The notes: generated by a model from the sequence alone, not told the origin. Shown: positions 1-9,004, numbered from the stretch's first letter. The stretch is DNA of 44,307 bases from Eggerthia catenaformis OT 569 = DSM 20559 (GCF_000340375.1 NZ_KB446648.1:58576-102882); one strand, 5' to 3'. Translations and numbers: made by a program.

Positions 1-26
1 AAGCCATGACCACGGATTAATTTTAA

Positions 27-122
27 ATTAGAATATAACCAAAGTGGAATGTAAATTTTGAATTGTTTTGTTTTCGGCTTGATTTTTCGTTTATTAGAAT
101 ATAACCAAAGTGGTCTTGTGGT
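27..122 (+). CRISPR. CRISPR array 1, trailer end (array enters from upstream of the window)
   Basis: One complete 30-bp repeat lies at 27-56. It begins ATTAGAATATAACC and ends AAAGTGGAATGTAAAT. A 36-bp spacer follows (57-92), then a terminal repeat at 93-122 whose first 21 bases are intact and whose last nine have diverged to TCTTGTGGT. Bases 1-26 are probably the end of another spacer. A degenerate last repeat marks the trailer end, so the array is read on the + strand, and the GGAATGTAAAT 3' end resembles repeats of clostridial type I-B/III systems. The trailer bases after 113 are homologous to those after array 2. Confidence 0.9.
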
Positions 123-244
123 CGGATAGGGATACATATAAGTTTTTAATTTTTAAAGTTTTTATGATGAATGACATTTTATTTATGACACAATATGCTC
201 TATAAAATGAATTGTTTGGAGATTTGAATAAAGGGGACAAAGAA

Positions 245-1273
245 ATGGATAAAAAAGATGAAATGATGATCGTAAATCATGAATCCCTTGTAAAAAAGAT
301 TTATATTATTAGGGGACAAAAGGTTATGCTTGATTTTGAGCTGGCAGAGATTTATGGATATGAAACGAAAAATTTCAACAGGCAGGTCAAGAATAATATT
401 GAGAAATTTGAAGGCGAAGATTTTATGTTCAGGCTCACCGAAGAAGAAATGGATGACTTGAGGTGCAAACTTTTCACCTCAAGTTGGGGTGGTACAAGAT
501 ACCTTCCTTATGCCTTTACTGAACAGGGAATCTATATGCTGATGACTGTATTAAAGGGTGACCTTGCTGTAAGGCAAAGCAGAGCTTTAGTTCGTACTTT
601 CAAGCAAATGAAAGACTACATTGTAGAAAATCAAGGGTTGATTGGGAAAAGAGAGTTTTTGCAGCTTTCGATGCAAATCACAAGTAATGTCGTGGAAATG
701 CAGGATTTAAGACGGGATTTAATGAATGTGGAAGATAAGGTGGCAGGATTAGTGAACAATTTAGGGAATGTTGTGCATAAATCCGAACTGTCTGACCTGA
801 TTCTTGACCTCAGTAATCCACAACTCAAATACGGATTTTTACTTTTGAACGGACAGCCGATTGAAGCCAATCTTGCTTATAAGGACATTTACAGCATAGC
901 GAAAAAGAGCATTTATATCGTCGATAACTACATCGGAGTGAAAACTTTGGTCTTGCTAAAAGACGTTCCTTCATCTGTAGAGGTCATTATATTTAGCGAT
1001 AACATCGGCAAAGGACTTCATACCCTTGAATATCAGGATTTCTATCAAGAATATCCGTTTAGAAAGATAACTTTCCAAAAATCCGGTGGAGAGTTTCATG
1101 ACAGATACATTATTATTGACTGGAATACCGAACATCAGAGAATCTATCATTGCGGAGCGTCTTCCAAAGATGCAGGACAAAGAATTACGAGCATAACGGA
1201 AGTAGTAGATCAGATGATTTACACCGACCTTATCAATAATCTATTGAAAAATCCAGTGTTGAAGTTAAAATAA
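245..1273 (+). CDS. ORF6N-domain protein with C-terminal PLD-like domain
   Basis: A 342-residue protein. Residues about 10-115 match the ORF6N domain found in phage antirepressor-like DNA-binding proteins, including the GGTRYLPYAFTEQGIYML stretch. A helical, probably coiled-coil segment follows (about 125-190). The C-terminal part has the pattern FHDRYIIID ... YHCGASSKDAG, which resembles the C-terminal phospholipase-D-like fold of related ORF6N proteins. The ATG at 245 is chosen because AAAGGGGAC precedes it; a TTG at 212 in the same frame is less likely. The gene follows array 1 by about 120 bp, and a decayed paralogue stands in the same order after array 2 (4990-5654). The DNA target is unknown. 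A role as a phage- or plasmid-derived regulator or effector is inference. Confidence 0.75.
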   Translation: MDKKDEMMIVNHESLVKKIYIIRGQKVMLDFELAEIYGYETKNFNRQVKNNIEKFEGEDFMFRLTEEEMDDLRCKLFTSSWGGTRYLPYAFTEQGIYMLMTVLKGDLAVRQSRALVRTFKQMKDYIVENQGLIGKREFLQLSMQITSNVVEMQDLRRDLMNVEDKVAGLVNNLGNVVHKSELSDLILDLSNPQLKYGFLLLNGQPIEANLAYKDIYSIAKKSIYIVDNYIGVKTLVLLKDVPSSVEVIIFSDNIGKGLHTLEYQDFYQEYPFRKITFQKSGGEFHDRYIIIDWNTEHQRIYHCGASSKDAGQRITSITEVVDQMIYTDLINNLLKNPVLKLK

Positions 1274-1535
1274 TGTATGACTATATGCATAAAAAGATAT
1301 AATATAAAAGAATTAAATCTGAGTATTATCAAATATAATGGTAAAGTTATCTGTTTCTGGATTGATATGATGTAAAAATGTAGAGATATAAAGATATACA
1401 GATGATAAATTTTTAATTGTCTATGTGGGTACTGTTTTAAGTGATATAATGTAGTTTTATTATATAGCATAAATGATAGACTTGATTTGTGGAGATTTCA
1501 AAAAGTAATAAAATAGATTTAAGGAGGATTTAAAT

Positions 1536-3008
1536 TTGAAATATGAGGATTTTGAAAGTATAATGAAAAAACAGGGTACAGCGATAGTCTTAGATACTAA
1601 TGTGATTTTAGATTTAGCAAGATATTCTTTATATACAAGTAAAAATGTTTTAGGAATTTTTAATGAATGTGCAGATTTAATATGGATTCCGTATCAGGTT
1701 TTTAAAGAATATAGTAAAAATAAGTATCGTGTGTTTGGAGATTTAAGAAAAAGGTATTTAAGTTTTGAAAATAATCTATTATCTATAATTGATGCTAGTG
1801 AAAAGAAACTTGAAAATGCTTTGAATAGTTCTTATAAATATAAATATTTTGGTAATAGAGCTCTTTCAAACGATATATCAAAAAAAATGGAAGAATGTAG
1901 AGAGATTATAATATCATATAAAAATACTGTAGGAAGAGAATATAATGAAATCACATCTGATTCGCCTGAAATAATAAAAGATATAGAAAAATTTATTTCT
2001 GATTTAGGAACAAACGAACAAATAGGGAAAGAAATTGGTTTTAAGGAACAATTGGAAATAATAAAGGAAGGAGAATTAAGATATAAGTATAAATTACCAC
2101 CAGGATTTAAAGATGATAAAAAAGATGGAATGGAAAAATTTGGAGATTTGTTTGTGTGGAAAGAAATACTAAAGTTACCCACCAATAAAAATATAAATAA
2201 TATTATCTTTGTCACTAATGATGAAAAAGATGATTGGTGGAGAAAGGATAAGCATGGTAACTTAGAAATACGAGGTGAACTTCTTGATGAATTTACAGAA
2301 ATCAATCCTAATGTGTCTATTATTTTTATGACAATAGGTATGTTTCAAAAATATGCTTCTAAATTATATGATTTATATGAGTTTGGAGTTTATGTGGATT
2401 TGAATAGAAATGATGAATCTTTTATCGAAAGAGTATCTGATAGAATAGCAGATGATGTAATTGAAGAAATATATAATAATGCATATGATTATTTAGAGTC
2501 AGAAGATATTGGTAGTGAAGGAATTGAAGATGTAGATATTGTAGAATGTTCATTAATAGGCATAAATGGAGTATATTCGGATTTAATTGATGGTGAAGTA
2601 TGTATAATTTATGAATTAGAATATGAGATAGAATTATATTGTAACTCATATGAATATTGGGGGCGTGATGATGATACCAAAGAAGTTATAAAATCACCAG
2701 CTATTGAGCATGCTTTTAAGGGAAATGTTATAGTTTCAGTAGAAAGAATTATTCAGGAAAGTGAAATAGAATCAAACTATAATTATTTGGATGAAGATGA
2801 GGATTATCAAGAATTAGAAATTACGAATAATAATATAGAACAAATTTATGTAAATAGTAGTGAAGATATGTATTTTGATGAAGAGTTTGATTTTGAAGAA
2901 AAACAATTTAAAAGCGGAGTGTTTACTTGTCCTAAATGTGGAAAAATTTTCACGGATCATTGTGAGGATATGGGTGGATTTTGCGTTAACTGTGCTTTTG
3001 AAGATTAA
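1536..3008 (+). CDS. PIN_8-like nuclease with C-terminal zinc ribbon
   Basis: A 490-residue protein. The N-terminus reads VLDTNVILDLARY (Asp20 as first metal ligand), followed by the pattern GDLFVWKEIL and IIFVTNDEKDDWW near residues 205-230. This order is typical of the PIN-like domain family PF18476, which belongs to the metal-dependent ribonuclease fold. Residues about 290-440 form an acidic region rich in predicted strands. The last 30 residues hold CPKC ... CVNC, a likely zinc ribbon. The start is TTG at 1536, supported by AAGGAGG eight bases upstream; the next ATG is nine codons in and lacks such a site. The gene lies alone between the ORF6N gene and the array 2 leader. A defence role, possibly linked to the type III system, is inferred from position only. 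Confidence 0.75.
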   Translation: MKYEDFESIMKKQGTAIVLDTNVILDLARYSLYTSKNVLGIFNECADLIWIPYQVFKEYSKNKYRVFGDLRKRYLSFENNLLSIIDASEKKLENALNSSYKYKYFGNRALSNDISKKMEECREIIISYKNTVGREYNEITSDSPEIIKDIEKFISDLGTNEQIGKEIGFKEQLEIIKEGELRYKYKLPPGFKDDKKDGMEKFGDLFVWKEILKLPTNKNINNIIFVTNDEKDDWWRKDKHGNLEIRGELLDEFTEINPNVSIIFMTIGMFQKYASKLYDLYEFGVYVDLNRNDESFIERVSDRIADDVIEEIYNNAYDYLESEDIGSEGIEDVDIVECSLIGINGVYSDLIDGEVCIIYELEYEIELYCNSYEYWGRDDDTKEVIKSPAIEHAFKGNVIVSVERIIQESEIESNYNYLDEDEDYQELEITNNNIEQIYVNSSEDMYFDEEFDFEEKQFKSGVFTCPKCGKIFTDHCEDMGGFCVNCAFED

Positions 3009-3094
3009 CAACATAAAGATGTAAAGTGTGATAGAGAAGTATATGTTTCTGATAAGAATAGGATTGAAATAATTAAAAAAAAGAAATTAAAAAT

Positions 3095-3129
3095 GTATCC
3101 AATACTTGACACAAGGGTGGAATGTAAAT
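3095..3129 (+). promoter_or_regulatory. CRISPR leader element with half-repeat (array 2)
   Basis: This 35-bp element runs from GTATCCAATACTTGACAC to GTGGAATGTAAAT. Its last 13 bases equal the 3' end of the repeat, and its 5' part is leader-specific. An identical element precedes array 3 (14273-14307), and a copy with four substitutions lies at 5689-5723. It is followed by 37 bp, a normal spacer length, and then the first intact repeat. The TTGACA inside has no -10 box at 16-18 bp, so it is probably not a promoter. Confidence 0.75.
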
Positions 3130-3527
3130 TCATGTGCGATATAATCTGTATTCCACTTTAAACTCAATTAGAATATAACCAAAGTGGAATGTAAATGACT
3201 TTACGGTATGATAATAACTACTGATATCTATTCATTAGAATATAACCAAAGTGGAATGTAAATTTGCTTCAGCAAGCTCATTCTGTTTAGCAAGATACAA
3301 TTAGAATATAACCAAAGTGGAATGTAAATTCGTCATGAGAACAGTCATGAATACTGCAAATCCTTTATTAGAATATAACCAAAGTGGAATGTAAATCATA
3401 ATCATTGATATCATTAGGAATCTTTACATACAATTAGAATATAACTAAAGTGGAATGTAAATTAATGATACATAATTGCAATTTCCTTCATGTCCTTATT
3501 AGAATATAACCAAAGTGGGCTTGTGGT
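3100..3527 (+). CRISPR. CRISPR array 2
   Basis: Intact 30-bp repeats lie at 3167-3196, 3234-3263, 3300-3329 and 3367-3396. A fifth at 3433-3462 has one substitution (AACTAAAG for AACCAAAG). A sixth, at 3498-3527, is intact for 21 bases and then diverges. Spacers are 35-37 bp. The leader side adds a pseudo-repeat (3100-3129) and a 37-bp spacer-like segment (3130-3166). Orientation is + by the degenerate last repeat and by the conserved upstream leader element. I cannot identify the spacer targets. Confidence 0.96.
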
Positions 3528-4010
3528 CTGAGAGAGATACAGAGAGAAAAGCCAGATAAATAGGAGCTTTCAGCACTGTATCCTTATTTTAGAAATCGTG
3601 AAAATCAAATAATCAGGTCTAAAAGGAGGATTTTATGAGATGTAAAAATATTTCAAGCCGATATATTCGCCTTTTCGGTGGTAAGGTAAGAATGAAATGA
3701 CATGGATAATTAAAATATTCTTGTTTTCAATTTCTACTAAGTCCTTACGGAATACCGGATGATAGGAGCAGCAGTTTATAGGTTTATTACATTGTAAATG
3801 GGGAATGAGTTATCATAAAGATATTGGATATTTTGAGAGAACAAAGGATATAAAATTTGCATTGGAACGAAAGAAAAATAGAATTTTAGCAATCAACTGG
3901 GGAACAAATATGATGAATATAAATAATGTTTGTTTCCCATAAAGCATTGAGATTTGGGGAATAAAATGGTACAATTTTATCAAGAAATGTTCTCCAAAGG
4001 AGTAAAAATA
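3528..4010. other. Intergenic region between array 2 and the fic pseudogene
   Basis: The first 25 bp repeat the array 1 trailer (CTTGTGGTC then GAGAGAGATACA against GATAGGGATACA). Short open frames such as 3805-3942 (45 codons) match nothing I recognise. A good promoter stands at the end: TTGAGA at 3947-3952, 17 bp, TACAAT at 3970-3975, with AAAGGAGT at 3996-4003 serving the fic remnant. Confidence 0.6.
3947..3975 (+). promoter_or_regulatory. Promoter of the fic pseudogene
   Basis: TTGAGA and TACAAT are separated by exactly 17 bp and lie 36 bp before the ATG at 4011. This is a near-consensus sigma-A promoter that survives although the gene behind it is broken. Confidence 0.55.
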
Positions 4011-4959
4011 ATGAATATAAAATATAACGAAATACAAGAATTACTTAGAGGTCGTGCTGATCTCCATGCTAGATTGAATTTGATGCCCTATGATGGTACA
4101 CCTGAAATGAAAGAACGTGGCGATGGGAAGTATTTATACGTTAGAAAGTGTGTAGCCGGTAAATTGACATCAACATATGTAGGAATATACACTGAAGAAC
4201 TCTATAATTTACTACTTCGTAACGCTAGAGAAATATGTGAAATTATGTGAAATAAGGAAAGAACTTAGACGTGCAGAAAAGAAACTTGCTGATGCAGGAT
4301 ACTCAGAAGATCAATTATCTGTTGATGTTATGAATAATATTTCCTTCGCAAGAACAAATATGAAGGTGAATATTTATGAACAGGCTGTATTGAAGGGAGG
4401 GTGGCTACATCTTTTCCACAAACAGAAGAAATCATAGATAATGGAAAAGTTTCCGGCATGACAGCAACGGATGTATAGAAAATCTTAAATCTGAAACATG
4501 CATGGGAATTTCTTTTGGACAAGGATGTAATAGCAAGTACATCGGATTATTATATGCTTAGCCATATTGCAAGGCTTGTGAATGAAGGATTTTTTCAGAA
4601 GGCGGTCGTATTCGAGGTGTTCCCGTAACCATCGGAGGTTCCTCTTATGTACCACCGTTACCAAATGAAGGTGATGTGAAAGACAGAATACGAGAGCTTA
4701 CGGAAGAAAATGGCGATGTAATTGATGTTGCAATCAAATTATGCTTTTATTGTATGAAGATTCAAATTTTCTTTGACGGTATAAGAGGGCATCTATTATT
4801 TTTGCGAATCACTATTTAATATCTCATGGAGGAGGCATTTTAGTTATTCCTGAAAAAGAAGTGCCAGAATTCAAAAGTTTACTTGTAAGGTATTATGAAG
4901 GAGAGAATATATCTATAATTTCTAATTTTATGAAAAAGAATTGTTGGAAGAAAATGTAA
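4011..4959 (+). pseudogene. Fic-family protein, multiply disrupted
   Basis: Successive frames read as one Fic/DOC-type protein: RADLHARLNLMPYDGTPE, then after a frameshift near 4248 EIRKELRRAEKKLADAGY, then after another near 4400 TTFPQTEEIIDNGKVSG. An in-frame TAG follows (about 4476), then LKHAWEFLLDKDV, then RIRGVPVTIGGSSYVPPL, and finally ISHGGGILVIPEKEVPEF up to CWKKM and TAA at 4957-4959. In Fic enzymes the loop HxFx(D/E)GNxR carries AMP-transfer chemistry. Here the remnant reads IFFDG followed by a frameshift exactly where GNKR should be, so the active site is lost. There are at least three frameshifts and one nonsense codon. Promoter and ribosome binding site remain, suggesting recent decay. 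Confidence 0.8.
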
Positions 4960-4989
4960 CTATAGAAGGCATTATTGGGGAACTTATTT

Positions 4990-5654
4990 TGTATTATAAT
5001 AGCAGATTTGTTCCCTTCACAAAAGAGGAATGGGAATTTTTGAGGTCAAAAAATTTGACCTCAAAATCGGAAACAGGTTCCGGATAGAAGATACTTACCT
5101 TATTAAAAGGAGATCTTGCAGTAAGGCAAAGCAGAGCTTTAGTTCGTACTTTTAAGCAAATGAAAGACTACATTATAGAAAATCAAGGGTTGATTGGCAG
5201 GAGAGAGTTTTTGCAGCTTTCGATGCAGATTACGAGTAATGTCGTGAAAATGCAGGATTTAAGACGAGATTTAAGAGATGTGGAAGAACAGGTGGCGAAA
5301 ATGGAGGACATTCTTAATAATGTGGTGCATAAATCCGAATTGTCCAACCTGATTCTTGACCTCAGCAATCCACAACTCAAATATGGATTTTTACTCTTGA
5401 ACGGACAGCTGATCGAAGTAAATCTTGCTTATAAGGACATTTACAGCATAGCGAAAAAGAGTATTTATATCGTCGATAACTATATCGGAGTGAAAACCTT
5501 GGTTTTATTGAAAGATGTTCCTTTATTGGTAGAGGTCATTATATTCAGCGACAATATCGGCAAAGGACTGCACAGCCTTGAATATCAAGATTTCTGCCAA
5601 GAATATCCGTTTAGGAAAGATAACATTCCAAAAATCAGGTGTTGCAGTTAAAAT
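4990..5654 (+). pseudogene. ORF6N-domain protein, decayed paralogue
   Basis: The segment RFVPFTKEEWEFLRSKN near 4999 and the frame opening at about 5100 (KGDLAVRQSRALVRTF) match the ORF6N gene at 245-1273. Between them an in-frame stop, a frameshift and the loss of the AFTEQGIYMLMTV segment are visible. The frame 5160-5651 is close to the paralogue residue by residue through EYQDFCQEYPFRK. The sequence then jumps from AAAAATCAGGT to a 3' end (GTTGCAGTTAAAATAG) matching the very end of the intact gene, so an internal deletion removed the HDRYIIID region. Both halves of the protein are crippled. It lies between the fic remnant and the fossil leader, mirroring the array-ORF6N order upstream. Confidence 0.85.
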
Positions 5655-5688
5655 AGAACTAAATCAGATTGGAAATTTGAAAAAATAT

Positions 5689-5844
5689 GTATCCAATACT
5701 TAACATAAGGGTGAAATGTAGATGTGTTTTTGTCTCCCGGGTTATAATTTCCAGAGTTGGTATTAATTGAATCAAACTGAAATGTAAATTGTGTACAAGA
5801 GCGATAAAATCGTTTTTATAATAGAACCGAACGGAAATATAAAT
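5689..5844 (+). CRISPR. Fossil CRISPR leader and array upstream of cmr1
   Basis: A 35-bp leader element at 5689-5723 differs at four positions from those of arrays 2 and 3 (TTAACA for TTGACA among them). A 36-bp spacer-like segment follows, then a degenerate repeat at 5760-5789 (21 of 30 bases match, ending AAATGTAAAT). A second degenerate repeat lies at 5815-5844 (22 of 30, ending AAATATAAAT) after a shortened 25-bp gap. Position, spacing and conserved 3' ends together make chance unlikely. The region now serves as upstream sequence of the cmr operon. Confidence 0.75.
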
Positions 5845-5967
5845 ATGGAACTCAGAATGAGAGTGATAAGTTCTTAAGAAAGTCAGGGTATATTCGTCAA
5901 ATAAATTATCTATGCTCTAAAAGAAAGGAGGAATTGTGTTATAAATATATTTAACACATGAGAAAAG

Positions 5968-7344
5968 ATGAATATTGTAAAGAAATCGATAGTGGAGTTT
6001 TGTTTGGAGCAGATAACACCTATGATTCATTTTCAAGGAGAAGAGAAATCAGCAGGAATACGAGCAAGTGATTTGAAACCACGGTTTGATGTTTTTTTAA
6101 AAAGATATTGGTATGACTTGAAGACAGAAAGAGAAAAAACGGAAATAGAAAGCTGTATTTTAAAACAAAATGAGGAAGAATTCGAAAACAATGCTTTAGA
6201 TGAAAAAAAGAGAGTTTCGTTTGATTACAAGGTCAAAATCTTTAACAACGGTTGTAAAAACTCTAATATGACCTTTTATAAAAAGAAAAAAAAAGATAAA
6301 AATTCATTTTATGGCTCATTTTACGGGAAATTAGAAGATAATAAATTTTCTTTTTACAATGAAATTAAGATTTTATTTCTCTCGCCACATCAAGATTTAA
6401 GAAATCAAATACAAGAGTTGTTTCCCGTTTTTTTAACTGTCAACGGCTTTGGCTTGAGAAATAATAAAGGATATGGATATTTCAAACTGAAAGGAAATAC
6501 AAAGGAAAGAATATTAGAAGATATACAAAAGTATCAAAGTTTGGAAAACAAATATATAGAACAATTAAAAGTAAAAGATAAAGAAAAAGGTGTGGGAGTT
6601 TATAAATTACAAATTGAAAATAAAGTCGGTTCAATGCCTGAGAAAGTTCAAAACTTATTGGAGGATATTAAATTTTTTCATCAAATATTAAAGTCCGGTT
6701 TGAATTTTGACAAAGAGCGTGACTGCAATTCTAAGAATGATGTATATATTCCATCATTTATGCTAAAAAAATATAAAAAACAGGAAGAAGTGCTTTTTGA
6801 AAAAAAATCACTAAAATTATTCTTAAAACAAAAGGGCTATAATATAAAAGAATCTTCTAAAAAAGATGATGTTATTAAAAAAGATAAAAAAGATGATTTG
6901 AATAATCAAGAATTGTACTATGTAAGAGGGCTTTTAGGATTGGCTCCATTTTACGAGTTCAGAAATGTAAAAAAAGGAGACCGGTCAGAAATTACAGCGA
7001 GATTTAAGGTCAAAATAAAGGGAGTAGAGAGATTTCCATCACCGATTAAATATCTTCCAGTTTCATATGAAGAAATCATTATTCTTGTAGACTATAGTAA
7101 AATTGGAGAATTTCGAAAAAAGGGTGATAAAATACATTCAGTCGTTTTTTCTTTAGATAGATCCAAGAGGGAATTATCTTCAAAAATCCATTTACAAATA
7201 CCAAATGAAGAGCAATACAGTATTTATCAATTATTCAAAATAAATGGTGTAATAGAAAACGAAATAAAAGAGTTTGAAAGTGAGATAACAAAAAAAACTA
7301 GGAAATGGCAATATAGTGTAATTTCTGATATAAAAATAGGGTAG
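5968..7344 (+). CDS. cmr1: Type III-B RAMP protein Cmr1
   Basis: A 458-residue RAMP protein. The N-terminus (EFCLEQITPMIHFQGEEK, then AGIRASDLKPRFDVFLKRYW) has the Cmr1 order of a first beta strand followed by a ligand-binding helix. The glycine-rich loop NGFGLRNNKGYGYFKL near residue 165 is the RAMP signature. Cmr1 caps the 3'-guide end of the Cmr complex and helps hold target RNA. It is first in a seven-gene operon, with eight bases to cas10. The ATG at 5968 follows GAGAAAAG; a stronger AAAGGAGGAATTG near 5925 is too far away to decide the start. Lys-rich low-complexity stretches (KKKKKDKN, KKDDVIKKDKKDD) are notable. The decayed CRISPR array ends 120 bp upstream. Confidence 0.85.
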   Translation: MNIVKKSIVEFCLEQITPMIHFQGEEKSAGIRASDLKPRFDVFLKRYWYDLKTEREKTEIESCILKQNEEEFENNALDEKKRVSFDYKVKIFNNGCKNSNMTFYKKKKKDKNSFYGSFYGKLEDNKFSFYNEIKILFLSPHQDLRNQIQELFPVFLTVNGFGLRNNKGYGYFKLKGNTKERILEDIQKYQSLENKYIEQLKVKDKEKGVGVYKLQIENKVGSMPEKVQNLLEDIKFFHQILKSGLNFDKERDCNSKNDVYIPSFMLKKYKKQEEVLFEKKSLKLFLKQKGYNIKESSKKDDVIKKDKKDDLNNQELYYVRGLLGLAPFYEFRNVKKGDRSEITARFKVKIKGVERFPSPIKYLPVSYEEIIILVDYSKIGEFRKKGDKIHSVVFSLDRSKRELSSKIHLQIPNEEQYSIYQLFKINGVIENEIKEFESEITKKTRKWQYSVISDIKIG

Positions 7345-7351
7345 GTGGGTT

Positions 7352-9004
7352 ATGAACAAGAAATATATTGGAATAACAATCGGACCGATTGTAAAAACCT
7401 TGATGTTGACAACGACTCCTGCAGGTTTGTGGGGGGCAAGTTATATTTTTTCGTATTATGCAAAGAACTTAATCAAGCAGATTAAACAAGAACTTAAAAT
7501 TCCGGATGATTTTTTTATAGTACCGGTTAATACCGGAAAGGTAGAAAAGATTATCAAGAATTGTCCTTGGGCAGGGTTGTTTCATGACAGAATTATTTTT
7601 CAGACAGATCATTCTATTCCATTAAGCAAAGTCGATCAATGTATAAAAAAGTGTAAGGAAGATTTAGCAAAGGAAATTTTAACAATTTTCTTAACGGGAG
7701 ATGAGGATATTGAAAGAGCGAAGAAATTCATAGAAGATTATTTGCAAGTTCATGTAATTGAAAAAGAAGTAGAAAAGGGAAAGAATCCGATATTAGCTTT
7801 GAGTCCAAATTTGGATATTTTGGAATTGGGACAAAGCTATATTCCGAAGGAAGATAAAAATTATTTGTTAGATTTTTTAGAAAGTAGAGATAGTTTGGAG
7901 CAGGAGAAACCGGAAAATAGAAATCAAAATATAAAAAGATTCACTCAAAAAATAGAAAAAACACAACAGTTGATGAAATGGCATTTTCTTGAAGAGGAAC
8001 ACATCATTACAATTGATGATATAGCAGGAGTTAACGGAAATAAAATTGATGTAAATACTCAAACCAAAAATTATTTTGCGTTGGTAAAAGCTGATGGAGA
8101 TAATTTGGGGGGAGTTCTAAAAAGTATGGAAGATATTGAAGGAAATCAAGTAATAGAAGAAATCAAAGGCTTTTCAGAAAAATGTTTCGATTATGCAAGA
8201 AGAGCCTTTGAAAAAGTGGGAAAATATGGTGGAAAGATGATTTATGCAGGAGGCGATGATCTCCTATTCATTGCTCCGGTAAAAAATCATGGAGAAACAA
8301 TTTTTCATTTACTATCTACTTTAAATGATGAATTTATAAATTGTTTCGGCGGTTTTTCTTTCAAGGAAGAAGGACAGGAAAAAAAGATGGGATTTTCAGC
8401 AGGCGTTATGATTTGCTATTATAAATACCCTTTGAAGGAAGCACTAATCGGCGTTTTAGATCAATTGGATAAATCTAAAAAAATCAAAACCAAAAATACA
8501 ATTAGTGTTCATTTTGAAAAACATTCGGGAAAACAACATGGAATTCAATTTATAAATTTTTTCAATAACGGTGAAAATAATAAAATTTATACTATGTTTC
8601 TAGACTTGTTGGAAGAATATGGAAAACAAAACGGGCAATTAAATAATTCGAAAGATTTTTTAAGGTCGGTTGGTACGAAGTTACAAGATTATCGAAATGT
8701 TTTTTTGATTGCCATGCTAAAGGATGGTAAGAAAAAGGAAAACTATCTAAATGAAGTTTTTAAAAATCTTTTTGAAGAATATCCCGGAATTTTTGATGAG
8801 ACTAAGACAAAGGAGGAGAAAGGCGAGGAGGCAAATTACATTGAAATGATAGTTGATTTGTTGGAAGAAATTTTTTATATGAAATTATCTCTGATTCAAG
8901 ATAAAACAGAAAAAACAAAACGGCAAGCAGCTTTGGATAGTTTACAGGAAATAGAGACAGTTATAGGGTTATTGAAGTTTTATAATGAAAAGGAGATAAA
9001 ATAA
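7352..9004 (+). CDS. cas10: Cas10/Cmr2 without HD nuclease domain
   Basis: A 550-residue Cas10. It starts directly at the first palm domain (GITIGPIVKTLMLTTTPAGLWGASYIFSYY in two parts: the GPI strand and the GLWGASYIFSYY helix), so the N-terminal HD nuclease usual in Cas10 is absent. The second palm has ALVKADGDNLGG (Asp248, Asp250) and MIYAGGDDLLF with the GGDD cyclase motif at residues 300-303, so nucleotide polymerisation should be intact. The C-terminal quarter is helical and Lys/Glu-rich. In type III complexes, target RNA binding triggers this palm to make cyclic oligoadenylates. In the B. fragilis type III-B complex an HD-less Cas10 instead joins ATP to S-adenosylmethionine, and the CorA gene in this operon points to that product. 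The GTG-less ATG start follows GGGTAGGTGGGTT. Confidence 0.92.
   Translation: MNKKYIGITIGPIVKTLMLTTTPAGLWGASYIFSYYAKNLIKQIKQELKIPDDFFIVPVNTGKVEKIIKNCPWAGLFHDRIIFQTDHSIPLSKVDQCIKKCKEDLAKEILTIFLTGDEDIERAKKFIEDYLQVHVIEKEVEKGKNPILALSPNLDILELGQSYIPKEDKNYLLDFLESRDSLEQEKPENRNQNIKRFTQKIEKTQQLMKWHFLEEEHIITIDDIAGVNGNKIDVNTQTKNYFALVKADGDNLGGVLKSMEDIEGNQVIEEIKGFSEKCFDYARRAFEKVGKYGGKMIYAGGDDLLFIAPVKNHGETIFHLLSTLNDEFINCFGGFSFKEEGQEKKMGFSAGVMICYYKYPLKEALIGVLDQLDKSKKIKTKNTISVHFEKHSGKQHGIQFINFFNNGENNKIYTMFLDLLEEYGKQNGQLNNSKDFLRSVGTKLQDYRNVFLIAMLKDGKKKENYLNEVFKNLFEEYPGIFDETKTKEEKGEEANYIEMIVDLLEEIFYMKLSLIQDKTEKTKRQAALDSLQEIETVIGLLKFYNEKEIK

Noticed and set aside
1832-2305. 157-codon minus-strand frame inside the PIN gene
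   Set aside because: It is a Ser/Phe/Ile-rich shadow of a Lys/Glu-rich coding sequence, without a ribosome binding site.
3106-3145. TTGACA in the leader and TATAAT downstream as the promoter of array 2
   Set aside because: The boxes are 28 bp apart and the TATAAT lies inside a spacer-like segment that is not conserved in array 3.
3805-3942. 45-codon frame after array 2
   Set aside because: It has no ribosome binding site and no recognisable family; it lies in degraded sequence.
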